Shown here one piece after another: positions 1 to 9,475 of a DNA stretch of 64,000 nucleotides; positions within the stretch are counted from its first letter, which is position 1, and every line of letters begins with the position of its first letter. Both the position numbers and the translations under genes were made by a program. The stretch comes from Zygaena filipendulae (Eukaryota > Arthropoda > Insecta > Lepidoptera > Zygaenidae). The notes under the pieces were generated by a model that was given only the letters and a program-made list of their open reading frames with translations, was not told the DNA's origin and did not search any database. Where the stretch lies: NCBI GenBank assembly GCA_907165275.2, contig CAJRBF020000007.1, forward strand, positions 186,001-250,000, read 5' to 3'.

Positions 1-385
1 CTTCCCCGGTTTGGGCAGCATGATGACCCTGCCGGTTTTCCACACGGTGGGATAGTGCCCCGTGCGCAGGATACCGTTATACAGGCGCGTCACCGCCGCT
101 ATGGAGCGAAACGGCAGGTGACGCAGCGCTGCATTAGTGATACCGTCTGCGCCCGGGGCCTTACGCGGCTTCAGTTTTCGGGTCATCCGCTGCACCTCGC
201 CGGGGGAGAACACGATTGGGTCCTCCTCCGGCGCTATCGGCGCTGCGAAATACTCCCGAAGCTGGGCTTCCACTGCTGCGACGTGCTCCACATCGTCGGT
301 GGGATTCGGGCGGAACTGGCGTTCGAGATGGTCGGCGAGGATCTTCGCGCGGTCTTCTGCGCGGTACCTCAGCGTACCGTCGTCC
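1..385 (-). pseudogene. Truncated Jockey-like LINE, reverse transcriptase fragment
   Basis: This segment is the reverse complement of 62490-62874, part of the reverse transcriptase ORF of the Jockey-like LINE at the other end of the window, with only a few differences. It covers the start of the RT domain, including the region encoding the conserved RKAPGADGI stretch (seen on the minus strand). It is cut by the left window edge, and homology stops abruptly at base 385, where DIRS-like or unassigned sequence begins. No complete protein can be made from it. It is a second copy of a family that is also present, nearly complete, at 50860-63905, in the opposite orientation. Whether the truncation is a 5' truncation at insertion or a later break cannot be told, because the rest lies outside the window. 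Confidence 0.9.
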
Positions 386-428
386 ACAGAAGCAGCGTCG
401 GTATAGTGATGCTTTACAGCTTCTAGCT

Positions 429-1355
429 TGTGCACACCTTGCACATGAGCACAGAAATACTTACGAAAATACTTACATACTTCACAGCGGTTTACCTCCA
501 TCTACCTACCATTACCAAACCGTGTACGTAACATACCTTTACCGGGGAATTGGATTAAGGATCAGGAAGGTTGAAGGAGCAAGAGAGAAATAACATACAC
601 AGTGGAATCACCTTATTATCGAATCACAAGAAAGAAACAGGACACGGACAACTTGTTATGTTATTCTTTATTGCCTAGCTGACTCAATCCCAACGAATTC
701 CAGACAGAGGAAAGTGCGAGGAGCAATCTTGAAAAAGACGACCTCGCTGGAGATTCGAAGGAACAGTCAAGCGACGTCACGTTCCTGGGTCACACTCACT
801 GAAGTGACTACGCAAGCAAGATCAGGCAGTACATCAAAATGGAAAGAGTGGCTCTGAAAAGAGCCGTTTTTAATCGCCTGGATCTTGCGACGCTGTTGTA
901 CACCATCAAGCACCATGGAACTACTCGGTCGGAGATACCTGTACGGCACCACACGCACATCCACGATTCGCGGTCCGGCGCGAGACGCGCGGCCTTGCGC
1001 TCTCAACGATCGATGGCGACTGGCGCCTGAGACGCGGCGGACTGAGCTCCTGCGCGCGCGCCGCCCGCGTCCTCCGCGCCGCGCACCCCGCGCATGCGCG
1101 GTGCGAGTGTGCGACGAGAGGAGACTATGAAATTCTAGAAACTAGCATCTCGCTCGAATCTGTCCGCCATTTAATGTACGATTTCTCATTGGTTGTTTGG
1201 TTGTAAATATTTAATGTTGTGTTTTTGATTGGTTGTTAGTTTTAAGGTTTTCTGTATATATAGCGCTAAGTTTTTAACAATAAATCACTTCCAAAATTCC
1301 ATTTCTACAGCAAATGTGAGTTTAATACCTACCTGCTCGTAATACTACCGCCACA
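429..1355 (+). mobile_element. Solo LTR, family A
   Basis: A 927-bp block starts TGTGCACACC and ends CCGCCACA (TG...CA) and is flanked on both sides by AGCT (425-428 and 1356-1359), a 4-bp target duplication. The second copy is 49834-50760 in reverse orientation, also 927 bp. The plus orientation is favoured because a TATATA box (1255-1260) is followed closely by AATAAA (1279-1284). A very GC-rich, CpG-rich patch lies at about 1030-1130. There is no internal coding region next to it, so it is a solo LTR left by LTR-LTR recombination. The internal family is not identifiable here. The insertion interrupts the 5' part of the DIRS-type element: 386-428 and 1356 onward would be contiguous without it. 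Confidence 0.8.
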
Positions 1356-1396
1356 AGCTGAACAGGTTAGTGATATAAAAAATTTCCTCGGAAATA

Positions 1397-2090
1397 TGTT
1401 TCAAAGTGACTCTGTTGTGGAATCTCGCCCTCTAGCCAGCTCCAGTGAGTGTGGCGACGAGATCAATGCCGATATTAGCGGTGATTTGTATCTAGACAAC
1501 GAAGTAGACAAACCTTCATCCACTGATCTAAGGTCAATCAAATGATCAGGAGCATTAAAGCTTTCTATTAATACTGTTTTAAAGGAGCCTACGATTCCAA
1601 AATCTACACAGAGTCACGTTGATTTAATTAACACTATACAACATTTTGGTTCAGAAGACTGGTCTAATGTTAGATATTCTGATGTTCAAAAGCAATATTG
1701 TTCATACCCAGGTTATACTGACCTTGAAACAAACGAGGAAATAAAGCCATTTCACAAATATTCTAATTTAAGCCTAACAGAGCGTGGTTTTGCAGCAATA
1801 ACGTTAGCTCTAGTTAAACAAAGAGAAGCGGAACAAAGTGGTTTTAATCAATTGATTTCTTGGTCAAGTACTACTCAAGATTTATCTCCTAAAACTATAG
1901 CTGACAAAATTAATGAAATTTTTGTAGAGGGTAGTTTCAAAAAATTTCTAATGATATTTTGCAACTGGCCTGCGGTCACCGCGCTGACCAAATACAACAA
2001 AGGCGAGATTGCATTTTGCGCTCTGTAAGAGACAAATTTTTTAAAGCTACCCTGCGCAAAATTCCTCCCAGTAATGAAAATATTTTTTAA
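1397..2090 (+). pseudogene. DIRS 1 gag-like ORF, broken
   Basis: From the ATG at 1397 the frame runs about 48 codons to a TGA near 1541, then stays open in the same frame to 2028. From about 1945 a different frame carries a peptide with the pattern ACGHRAD...RRD...TLRKIPPS that matches the gag of DIRS element 2 (VCGRRAE...RRER...TLRKLPPS). That frame ends at TAA 2088-2090, immediately before the RT frame opens. So at least one nonsense mutation and one frameshift separate this from a working gag. The role is inferred from position and from similarity to the second element; I do not recognise a specific fold. Confidence 0.65.
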
Positions 2091-2096
2091 AAAGCT

Positions 2097-4334
2097 TTGT
2101 TTTCGACCGCTATAGAAAAAAATGGAGGTATTTCTAAAACATTTTGGCCACAACGTACGTCTAACCCTATTAAACCTGCTACGCAAGTAGGTACAAGTAC
2201 ATCTAACACAAATAAAATGCCTGCGCAAGGTTTTAATGATAATTTCACTACTTTTAACAATAGATATGCCGTTTCTGTACCACCGCCTGCGCAAGGCGTA
2301 CAGTTCTATTACCCTCCACAGGGGCGCGAATATTTTCGCCCCCAACGACTACCCGCACGTCACGTCAAAAAAGTAGACGTGGGCAAGGTCCAGATGGCTT
2401 CGCCGGTAACAACCGCAACCAAATTAGACCTAGCAGTTCAAACTACCCGCGCAGGGAATACCAACAAAAACGTAAATTCTGACTTGAACGGTTTTCAAGC
2501 GGGGCAGTTACAAAAGTTTGTGAAACAATGGAAGGCTCTGCATGCACCTCTTTCGATTTTACATCTAATACAGGGATTTCGAATACCCTTTTATCGCAAA
2601 CCGCCCCTCTTTATTCCAAACAAAACAAAATTTGTTACTCCCGTGTCAAAGGACATGGAGATTGCAATATTACAAATGATAAAAATAAGAGTCTTAGAAC
2701 CGGCTCCCTGGAGTCCCAGTTTTGTTTCACCGATGTTTTTAACACCAAAAAGCAACGGCTCTTATCGACCTATTTTCAATCTGAAAAATCTGAATTATTA
2801 CGTACAAATCACAAAATTTTCCCTAGTGAACGTCCACAGGCTTCCAGATTTTCTTCAGTCTTGCGACTGGATGATAAAAATCGATTTGTCAAATGCATAC
2901 TTCCATTTACCAGTCGCAAAGTCACACAGGTGCTTTCTCAGACTGATTTTCAAAGGCCAACTATTACAAATGACTTGTCTCCCATTCGGTCTAGCCTGTG
3001 CCCCCAAGATGTTTGCCTTGCTAACCAATTGGGTGGCTCAAATCTTCAGAGAGAGAGGATATCGGATACTGGTATATCTGGACGACTTTATCCTTGTAAA
3101 CCAATGTCCTTTCTCCCTGAAAATTCAGACACAGGATGTACTGCTAACTCTCGAAAAATTAGGATGGCATCTAAACAGACAAAAATCGGTATTAGTACCT
3201 CAAAAGGTTTTAGAGTTCCTGGGAGTTATGTGGGATCCACACTTGAACCGGAAGTATTTGTCGAAGCAGAAATGCGCAAAACTACGCGAAAAAATAGCCT
3301 TCCTTCTAAGAAGGAAAAAGGCCAATTTAAACGAAATCCAAAGTATTCTGGGGTCAGTAAACTTCGCGAGCTTTGCAGTACCTCGCGGCCGTTTGAATCA
3401 TCGGGTTCTATTAAAACATTGCCATACGTTGCTTCACTCAAACCCACGCCTATTATACGAGATTCCAGAGTCTGCCCTGATAGAATTACAGTGGTGGCTT
3501 CTCAATGTCACGAACCACTCACTAATGCATTACCCACCAGTTTCACATTACCTAGTAACCGACGCGTCCGAACAAGCCTGGGGTGCACGGTTAGACAACA
3601 AGGAGTTGTCGGGTCTGTGGGACTACGGAGAAGCACCTCTGCATTCGAATCAACGAGAAATGCTAGCAGTGCTTTACGCACTTCAAGGTCATTGTCATTA
3701 CCTAGCAAACTCATCCCTGTTGATTCAGAGCGACAACAGGTCGGTGGTGGCGTATTTGAGAAACGAGGGAGGGACAAAATCAACTCCCCTCATGGACCTG
3801 ACATACAAAGTGTTTCATTTATTAGACAATCACAATATTCACATCGAAGTGCACCATTTACCAGGTCGCTTCAATTGCGAAGCCGACCAGTTGTCGCGGC
3901 TTGCTCCTTCACCGGAATGGCACCTCCTCCCAGAGCTAACAGAGAAAGTATTCCTGAAATGGGGCACTCCCGACATAGACCTGTTTGCATCTGCCAAAGC
4001 ACACGTAGTCCCAACTTACAGTTCTCTGGATGTGACCGATCAGCATGCGGTAATCTACGATGCATTCAGCCAGACTTGGGTATTTCCTCCACCCTTCTTA
4101 ATCCCTCGGGTGCTATCACATCTGAACTCAGCCACAGGAACGTATCTAATAATTGCCCCGCGATGGCACAAGGTCTTTTGGAGACCAGATCTGAAAAACC
4201 GTGCCTTAGCTCCGCCGTTCACGGTCTTCCATCTGGATCGAGTTCTGGTGGACACGGCGACAGGTCGTCCACCCCCGAAAATATCGGAGATGACCTTAGA
4301 GATATGGAAATGTGGGGGTGGTCGGAAAGCTTAA
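2097..4334 (+). CDS. DIRS 1 reverse transcriptase-RNase H protein
   Basis: An open frame of about 745 residues. The first 130 residues are basic and low in complexity, probably a gag-derived tail read in the same frame. The RT domain follows at about residues 170-400, with PFGLACAPKMFA and the catalytic YLDD box. An RNase H-like domain follows at about 485-600 (VTDASEQAWGA, then the QSDNRSVVAYLRNEGG stretch). The C-terminal segment with WGTPDIDLFAS and RWHKVFW is characteristic of DIRS/PAT-type RTs. The first codon of the open stretch is TTG at 2097; no convincing ATG was identified at the start, so expression probably relies on the upstream frame. Its 3' end overlaps the recombinase frame by 31 bp. 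A long alternative frame over the same DNA is its shadow. Confidence 0.85.
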   Translation: MFSTAIEKNGGISKTFWPQRTSNPIKPATQVGTSTSNTNKMPAQGFNDNFTTFNNRYAVSVPPPAQGVQFYYPPQGREYFRPQRLPARHVKKVDVGKVQMASPVTTATKLDLAVQTTRAGNTNKNVNSDLNGFQAGQLQKFVKQWKALHAPLSILHLIQGFRIPFYRKPPLFIPNKTKFVTPVSKDMEIAILQMIKIRVLEPAPWSPSFVSPMFLTPKSNGSYRPIFNLKNLNYYVQITKFSLVNVHRLPDFLQSCDWMIKIDLSNAYFHLPVAKSHRCFLRLIFKGQLLQMTCLPFGLACAPKMFALLTNWVAQIFRERGYRILVYLDDFILVNQCPFSLKIQTQDVLLTLEKLGWHLNRQKSVLVPQKVLEFLGVMWDPHLNRKYLSKQKCAKLREKIAFLLRRKKANLNEIQSILGSVNFASFAVPRGRLNHRVLLKHCHTLLHSNPRLLYEIPESALIELQWWLLNVTNHSLMHYPPVSHYLVTDASEQAWGARLDNKELSGLWDYGEAPLHSNQREMLAVLYALQGHCHYLANSSLLIQSDNRSVVAYLRNEGGTKSTPLMDLTYKVFHLLDNHNIHIEVHHLPGRFNCEADQLSRLAPSPEWHLLPELTEKVFLKWGTPDIDLFASAKAHVVPTYSSLDVTDQHAVIYDAFSQTWVFPPPFLIPRVLSHLNSATGTYLIIAPRWHKVFWRPDLKNRALAPPFTVFHLDRVLVDTATGRPPPKISEMTLEIWKCGGGRKA

Positions 4335-5293
4335 AGAGTTGGTCACAGGACGAAGTACAATTATTAAAATCTAGTTGGCGCGAATCGTCTTTGAAGACCT
4401 ACAGGCCTGCCTGGCTCAAGTGGTGTCTTTGGTCTAAAAATAACTCTGTAAATACTTGCAATCCTTCTGGCTCTGATCTAGCGAGGTTCTTGATTTACCT
4501 TCATCAAAAACAGGGCAGCATGGTAGCTTACAATACCATTTTAGTATATAAATCCGCCATATGTACCCTTGCTAATCCTAATGCTAATATGCTAAGTAAT
4601 CACAGTATCGTGAAACATGCGCTAAAAGCTATTTCTATTAGCCGTCCAAAACACAATAAACCCCCAATATGGGACACTGATATTTTATCCAAGTGGTTAC
4701 AGAATAATAATGTTGATGAGAATAATCTTTATGAATGTTCCAAGAAAGCCTCTATTTTACTTTTATTGTGTTCTGGTCGCCGTGTACACGACCTCACGCT
4801 CTTATCAATCAATTCAAAAAACTATAATATATCAGACAACTCAATTATTTTTTGGCCTAACTACGGTTCTAAGACAGATACCCCTTTAAGTAGACAATCT
4901 GGTTGGCGATTATTAAAAAATAATGATTGTGTTAATTTAGATCCAGTTCATTGGGTGAAAAAAGAAATACATTTATCACTAAAACGACGTTCAAATTGTG
5001 ATAATGATAATTTATTTCTCACTTGCTGTGGACCCCCAAAGGCGGCCTCACGAACTGTGATTGCAGGCTGGATAAAGAAAACTTTACTGGAGGCAGGTAT
5101 TGAAGCCAGTCCCGGTAGTTTGCGCCCAGCCGTAGCTTCCAAAAACTGGATTCAAAGTTGTCCCGTAGAAGATATTCTCTCAAGAGGTAACTGGCGGTCA
5201 GAGAATACTTTTCGTAAATTTTATTGTCGCGAGATCGCGGCTTCTGTGCCTCTGTCCAGTACTTCAACGTATTTCGAACCTGTGAACAATTAA
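4304..5293 (+). CDS. DIRS 1 tyrosine recombinase
   Basis: About 329 residues from the ATG at 4304, overlapping the RT end in another frame. It integrates the circular cDNA of the element by site-specific strand exchange. Visible core features are the first catalytic arginine in SGRRVHDLTLL (about residue 165), the second box GSLRPAVAS (about residue 275), and the C-terminal region ILSRGNW followed by FRKFYCRE, which carries the nucleophilic tyrosine. The N-terminal half (WSQDEVQLLKSSW, SSLKTYRPAWLKW) is the helical core-binding domain. It aligns box by box with the recombinase of DIRS element 2 (44274-45245). No frameshift or internal stop is visible. Confidence 0.85.
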   Translation: MEMWGWSESLKSWSQDEVQLLKSSWRESSLKTYRPAWLKWCLWSKNNSVNTCNPSGSDLARFLIYLHQKQGSMVAYNTILVYKSAICTLANPNANMLSNHSIVKHALKAISISRPKHNKPPIWDTDILSKWLQNNNVDENNLYECSKKASILLLLCSGRRVHDLTLLSINSKNYNISDNSIIFWPNYGSKTDTPLSRQSGWRLLKNNDCVNLDPVHWVKKEIHLSLKRRSNCDNDNLFLTCCGPPKAASRTVIAGWIKKTLLEAGIEASPGSLRPAVASKNWIQSCPVEDILSRGNWRSENTFRKFYCREIAASVPLSSTSTYFEPVNN

Positions 5294-5501
5294 GATTTTG
5301 TGTAGTAATAAATTAGCTAAGCTAAAAATTATATTTGTGCGATTTAATCATTTCTGATTTTTCGTAATTTTCTGTAAATTATAATATTAAGTCATTGAGA
5401 AAATAATAATAATCACTTGTATGAGACAGAAGTTAAAATATAAATCAATTATTTACCAACCTGTGTTTCAATCCATTTGACTTAACACCAATACTTGCTA
5501 T

Positions 5502-8139
5502 TGTAACTTACCCCCCCTCGCGCTACTTCCTCCGATCTACTTCTTACTACGATAAATAATCTCTAATTTGGCCTGATTGTCTAGTGGTTAGGACTCTAAT
5601 TTCGTTGTGTGCAGTAACCTATGATCCTTTTAGGTTGAGATTGAACTATCGTCTTAGTATTTGCATCATAGTTTTTTGTTTGGTTAAGTTTATAGCTAAG
5701 ATTCTAAAGTTAATACATGAACGATCTCTAATTTATGCTTAGCGAATACACGGACGGTTTTAGATTAGTACACGGACGAATCCCTATTTTTATTGCTTTC
5801 GTGCGTTTCTAGTATTGTTAGTTTGTTTGTGACGACCTGCCTTAACATTATATCGATGTCCTATTTTATTAGTTTGTTTCCCGGCCTAATCTATTGGCTT
5901 GTAGGCTAAGTTTGAATAATCTTGACCCTTATGTTTGTCTATCCCTACAATCTGTTTTAGTTTGTGTTCGTCGGTTTAACCCCGGTCAACATCTCGTCAA
6001 AAGCTACCATTCCTGGCTCAGATGGCTCAGACATTGCCAGGACGCATAAATATATATAATAAACCACCCAGACGATTCTATTCCAAGGTCGACCAGATTT
6101 TGTCCCCTCAGCATGACGCAAGCATTGGCCACAGGAACCTCAAGTACTACGTGAAATGATTGTTGGCACTGCAACCAATCCCGACGTCAAACCGAAGGTA
6201 AGGCTTCCAGTTAATACATAAGTATTCGCCGGAAGGTGGTACCGCCCCTCCTGCGCTATTCCACGGTGATGACCATTCAGCACAATGCCTTCGTCACCTC
6301 CCCCAACCTGTTTCACAAGGTAGAGGATCATTCTAGATGGTTACATCTAAGATCATTCACCAGCGTCCATTTCAGGAATCCAGTGAGGAGACTGTACGTC
6401 CCCAGTCTGAAGACTACCGCCGCGTTGGAGCCATGGTGAGCCCTTGAATATGTGCCAGCCCAAAGACCAGGGTTGGGTGGGACCACCACAAACCAAACCC
6501 CAGCACAGTGATCCAAAATTGTGTGTGTGTGTTATCGGAGACCAATCTCTCCCTGGAACCTGGAACTTCAGCTGATGAACTCGCTGTCATACTGCAAGCA
6601 GTAAGGCCGTAGCCTAGCCGTAGCTGTAGAGTTGAACGGCTCTCTCTCCCCTGTGAACCCACTCGGGCATCCAACTCGTTCTGCCACATCAGAACATTGG
6701 CAAGCACATCGTGTTGAAAAACACAAAGGTTGCCGAGGTCGCCAACAGCCAATCCCCCAGCCTCTGCACAACGGTCTCGATCGAAAAGCGCGGGGACCTA
6801 CGTAAGCATACATGTGGTTGCGAGTCACAGTAGCTCCAGTTTGTCTCCGCAGCCAGCAATCGAGCCACAGAGCGCATTGGCCCATCGATAATGTTTGTAA
6901 TAAAAAGAAAGGTAAAACAGAAAGAAGAGCTAACAACCCTTCCCTGGTGTAGGAGAGGGCCGGCATCTCCAGTCAGCCGCATCGGTGATATTATGTAGAT
7001 TGAATAACACGGAAGGCGTTGTTATTCAAGGTAAGGTACAAGGCGCACAACGAAACTCGTCACGGCGCAGATGACTCAAGGCGCGGATTTCTACCCATCT
7101 ACGCCATCATACGCCCGCGACGTGCAATGTCCAACCGTTTAAGATTGGAGTTCCGTTTGCTTCGAGCCTATTAGGTACTGTTATTTGAAGATCCTTCCTC
7201 GTGACTAATGTTTTCAGGTCTACGCTCGAGATATCCTAACGGACGTCAAGTGCACTGACAGACCTTCGCACAAAAACATTAAACCACTCTGCGCTATCGC
7301 TCGCTCAACAAGACTATTCGTAACGAACCGTCTTTTGTAATGATAAAAATCAATACAAATATTCTACTCAAAGCATCTCGTTCACGAAGCGCATCGGCCC
7401 ACATACGCTTTCATGCGACCACCAAGTATCACAATTGCGCATGCTCGCCTCCGCACAACGCAATCAGGACACAATGCGTAATGACGAAACTTTAAGGTCT
7501 TCGCGCAAGATATCCTAACGGACGTCAAGCGCGTGTACGAATCCTTGCACAAACCGATAAATCGTTCTGCGCGCAGACCGCTCGACCTTGACGTACTTTG
7601 CATGAATATTATTTATTAAAAAATTTGTATGAGAAAATAAATTTTATGTTTGATAAATGTGCAATAATATTATATTTATTGTCCCTTAGAGGTTCCCTCC
7701 CCATCGCATTCGTTTATTATTACACTATTATCAATTTACTTTCCCAACAAACTTTTGTCGTCAGGACATTTTTTACCTCCGTATTCCCCGTAGATATAAC
7801 GGCTCGTGGATACTGGCGATGGGTTCACTGAGACGCCTGAGGTGGGGGAATTCGTGTTTTCCAACTTGCTCCTATACTCTTGAAATTCAACATACATTTG
7901 ATGTTCCCTAATACAAGCACTTTCTATCATATAATATTTTGCCTTATCTCTTTCAGTTTCAGAGTTATTATTGATAAACGTACTAAAACTTGTTTTCGAT
8001 GTAATTTGTACCGCAATGTCCTCTAATATGTTTTAAATGTAATTTTATAGGTGTATTTTATTATCTTCTATACTTTAACAATTATTTAAGATTTTAATTA
8101 TAACCAAAAAAAATTTGTAGGACCTTATGGGTCGTCACA
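5502..8139 (-). mobile_element. Solo LTR, family B (2.6 kb)
   Basis: Read on the minus strand the block starts TGTGACGACC (8139) and ends AAGTTACA (5502). It is flanked by CTAT at 5498-5501 and 8140-8143, a perfect 4-bp target duplication. A second, 3'-truncated copy lies at 47705-49833. It is a diverged relative of family C: same TGTGACG start, same GTTACA end, same internal order of blocks, and the same tRNA-His-like stretch near the TGTAAC edge. At 2638 bp it is unusually long for a Ty3/gypsy LTR. Short open frames inside it have no recognisable product and are not annotated. It lies downstream of the DIRS recombinase gene, in what was 3' flanking or 3' element sequence. Confidence 0.85.
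5570..5645 (+). other. tRNA-His-like sequence inside LTR-B
   Basis: The stretch begins GCCTGATTGTCTAGTGGTTA, close to an animal tRNA-His 5' half including the A box. It continues with a GTTGTG segment corresponding to the GUG anticodon loop, then a degraded T arm. The 3' half no longer pairs well, so it is not a functional tRNA gene. It lies 68 bp inside the LTR edge and antisense to the LTR. Equivalent stretches occur in all three family C LTRs. Confidence 0.6.
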
Positions 8140-8275
8140 CTATGTATATCAGGTTAAAATACTTTAATAACTTCATGTTAATTCACTTCCAACACTAGGC
8201 ACATTCTATAATGTCAGTATATAATCACATTGGCGTCTTGTGCCACCAGGCGATAACAAACATGTCTCAAATATT

Positions 8276-8360
8276 AGGCTTCGAATAACGGTCAAAGCTT
8301 AATAGCAGCGTTTTACCTACCAATAAAACGCTTATTAAGCGAATACCTTATTCGAAGCCT
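8276..8360. repeat. Short palindromic MITE-like element
   Basis: An 85-bp block with 13-bp terminal inverted repeats, AGGCTTCGAATAA and TTATTCGAAGCCT. Inside is a further inverted pair around GCGTTTTACC and TAAAACGC. A 3'-incomplete copy lies at 8620-8681 with the inner part in the opposite orientation. It has no coding capacity. It is AT-rich and hairpin-forming, as expected for a small non-autonomous DNA element. Confidence 0.6.
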
Positions 8361-8619
8361 AACTTTTATTTCTGCCTGGTTACTTTAATTTTAGGTACAA
8401 GAACAATGAATACCTATATAATTAAGTACTTCATAAATACTAAAATTCAACTAGGTACATAATATATTTGAGACTCAATGACAATCGGCGTTCTTGTTCG
8501 CCGCCCGCCGCCTGGTGGTGAACGAGTGGGGGTAACGGCCGGAAGTAGGAGAAATCGTACGTCCATCCGGCCAATAGACCGACTCGTGAATGAAAACAGT
8601 GATGCTACTCTCAAATATT

Positions 8620-8681
8620 AGGCTTCGAATAAGTTATTCGCTTAATAAGCGTTTTATTGGTAGGTAAAACGCTGCTATTTA
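8620..8681. repeat. Partial copy of the palindromic MITE-like element
   Basis: It starts AGGCTTCGAATAA preceded by TCTCAAATATT, exactly as at 8265-8288, then runs through GCGTTTTATTGGTAGG, which is the reverse complement of the core of the 8276-8360 copy, and stops near TGCTATTTAG. The right terminal repeat is missing. The intervening 8361-8619 holds no gene; a short inverted motif around CCACCAGGCG and CGCCTGGTGG (8244 and 8507 regions) is the only structure seen. Confidence 0.45.
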
Positions 8682-8736
8682 GCATAATATGAGTCTGTAA
8701 CTTATATTACCTACCAGCAAGTGTTTTCCTTTACTG

Positions 8737-9475
8737 TTGAACTCTATCACTCTAGTTTTACTTGTGCGCCAACATTATAACGGAATGGAGTCTCCAACAG
8801 TGCAACAATCCATGAACAACCTGCTAAAAAATGTCAACTCACGATTGGCAGGCTTTGAAATTGAACTTGGCAAGGCACAATCTGCATCACCTAGTCTTGA
8901 GACAGTTGCTGCTGAGTTTGCTTTATTCAAGGCTTTGGTGGTAAAAACCTTGTCTGATCTACGAGGTCAGATAGTAATACTAACACTGAGTACTGATAAA
9001 CTTGAGATGCACAGTCGACGCAAGATTCTTTTGCTGCATGGTGTGCCGGAGGCTGAGGAGGAGTCTATAATCAATACGGCTTTGCATGTCTTGACAGATC
9101 AGTTACACTTGCCCGGATATGACTCAGGCACCCATAAGTCACTGTCACCGTATGGGGCGTTCCATCATTATTGATAAAATTTTGACCATTATTGGTAAAA
9201 TTTGTCTCCACTGCCATAAAGGACAAAGGTTGGTTCGCCAAGAGGCAATTGAAGGGTAGTGGTATGACGGTGTCGGAATTTTTGACGAAAGCACGGCACA
9301 GTCTGTTTATGGAGACGCGGGAGCGACTTGGTGTGTGCAAACTGCTGGACTCGTGGTGGACGGGTGTACTGCTTTGGAAGTGATGGCAAACGCTGTCGCA
9401 TTCGATCTGCTCACGAGCTGGAGGCTGTCACCGGTCCGGTAGTCGTTCAGCAGACGGATCCCGAGCCGAAGCTAG
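8737..9475 (+). pseudogene. LINE ORF1 fragment, 5' part
   Basis: From the ATG at 8737 a 145-residue frame contains a predicted coiled-coil-like start and the stretch MHSRRKILLLHGVPE, typical of LINE ORF1 nucleic-acid-binding proteins of insect CR1/L2-like elements. After about 9170 the similarity moves to another frame (KDKGWFAKRQLKGSGMTVSE, from 9225), and near 9345 it shifts again (RVYCFGSDGKR, then HELEAV). At least two frameshifts therefore destroy it. The remainder continues at 11800 after an inserted solo LTR. ORF1 proteins coat LINE RNA; this copy cannot. The matching ORF2 is absent, so it is an isolated fragment. Confidence 0.7.

Larger units (their letters stand above)
1356..5501 (+). 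mobile_element. DIRS-type retroelement 1 (tyrosine-recombinase retrotransposon)
   Basis: Three consecutive coding regions, a gag-like pseudogene, RT-RNase H, and a tyrosine recombinase that overlaps the RT in a different frame, give the order typical of DIRS-like elements, which integrate with a recombinase instead of a DDE integrase and make no target duplication. The 5' part probably includes 386-428, separated by the solo LTR-A. The 3' part continues past the solo LTR-B into 8140 onward. I could not find a clear pair of terminal repeats, so the exact ends are unknown. The gag region is decayed while RT and recombinase remain open, so this copy is probably not autonomous. Confidence 0.8.

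Noticed and set aside
2528..4303. A long open frame overlapping the DIRS 1 RT in another frame, joined to the recombinase
   Set aside because: The part before about 4300 is the shadow of the RT frame and has no recognisable motif; only the recombinase part is real.
5570..5645. A functional tRNA-His gene
   Set aside because: The acceptor stem and T arm do not pair and the sequence lies within an LTR; only the linear resemblance remains.
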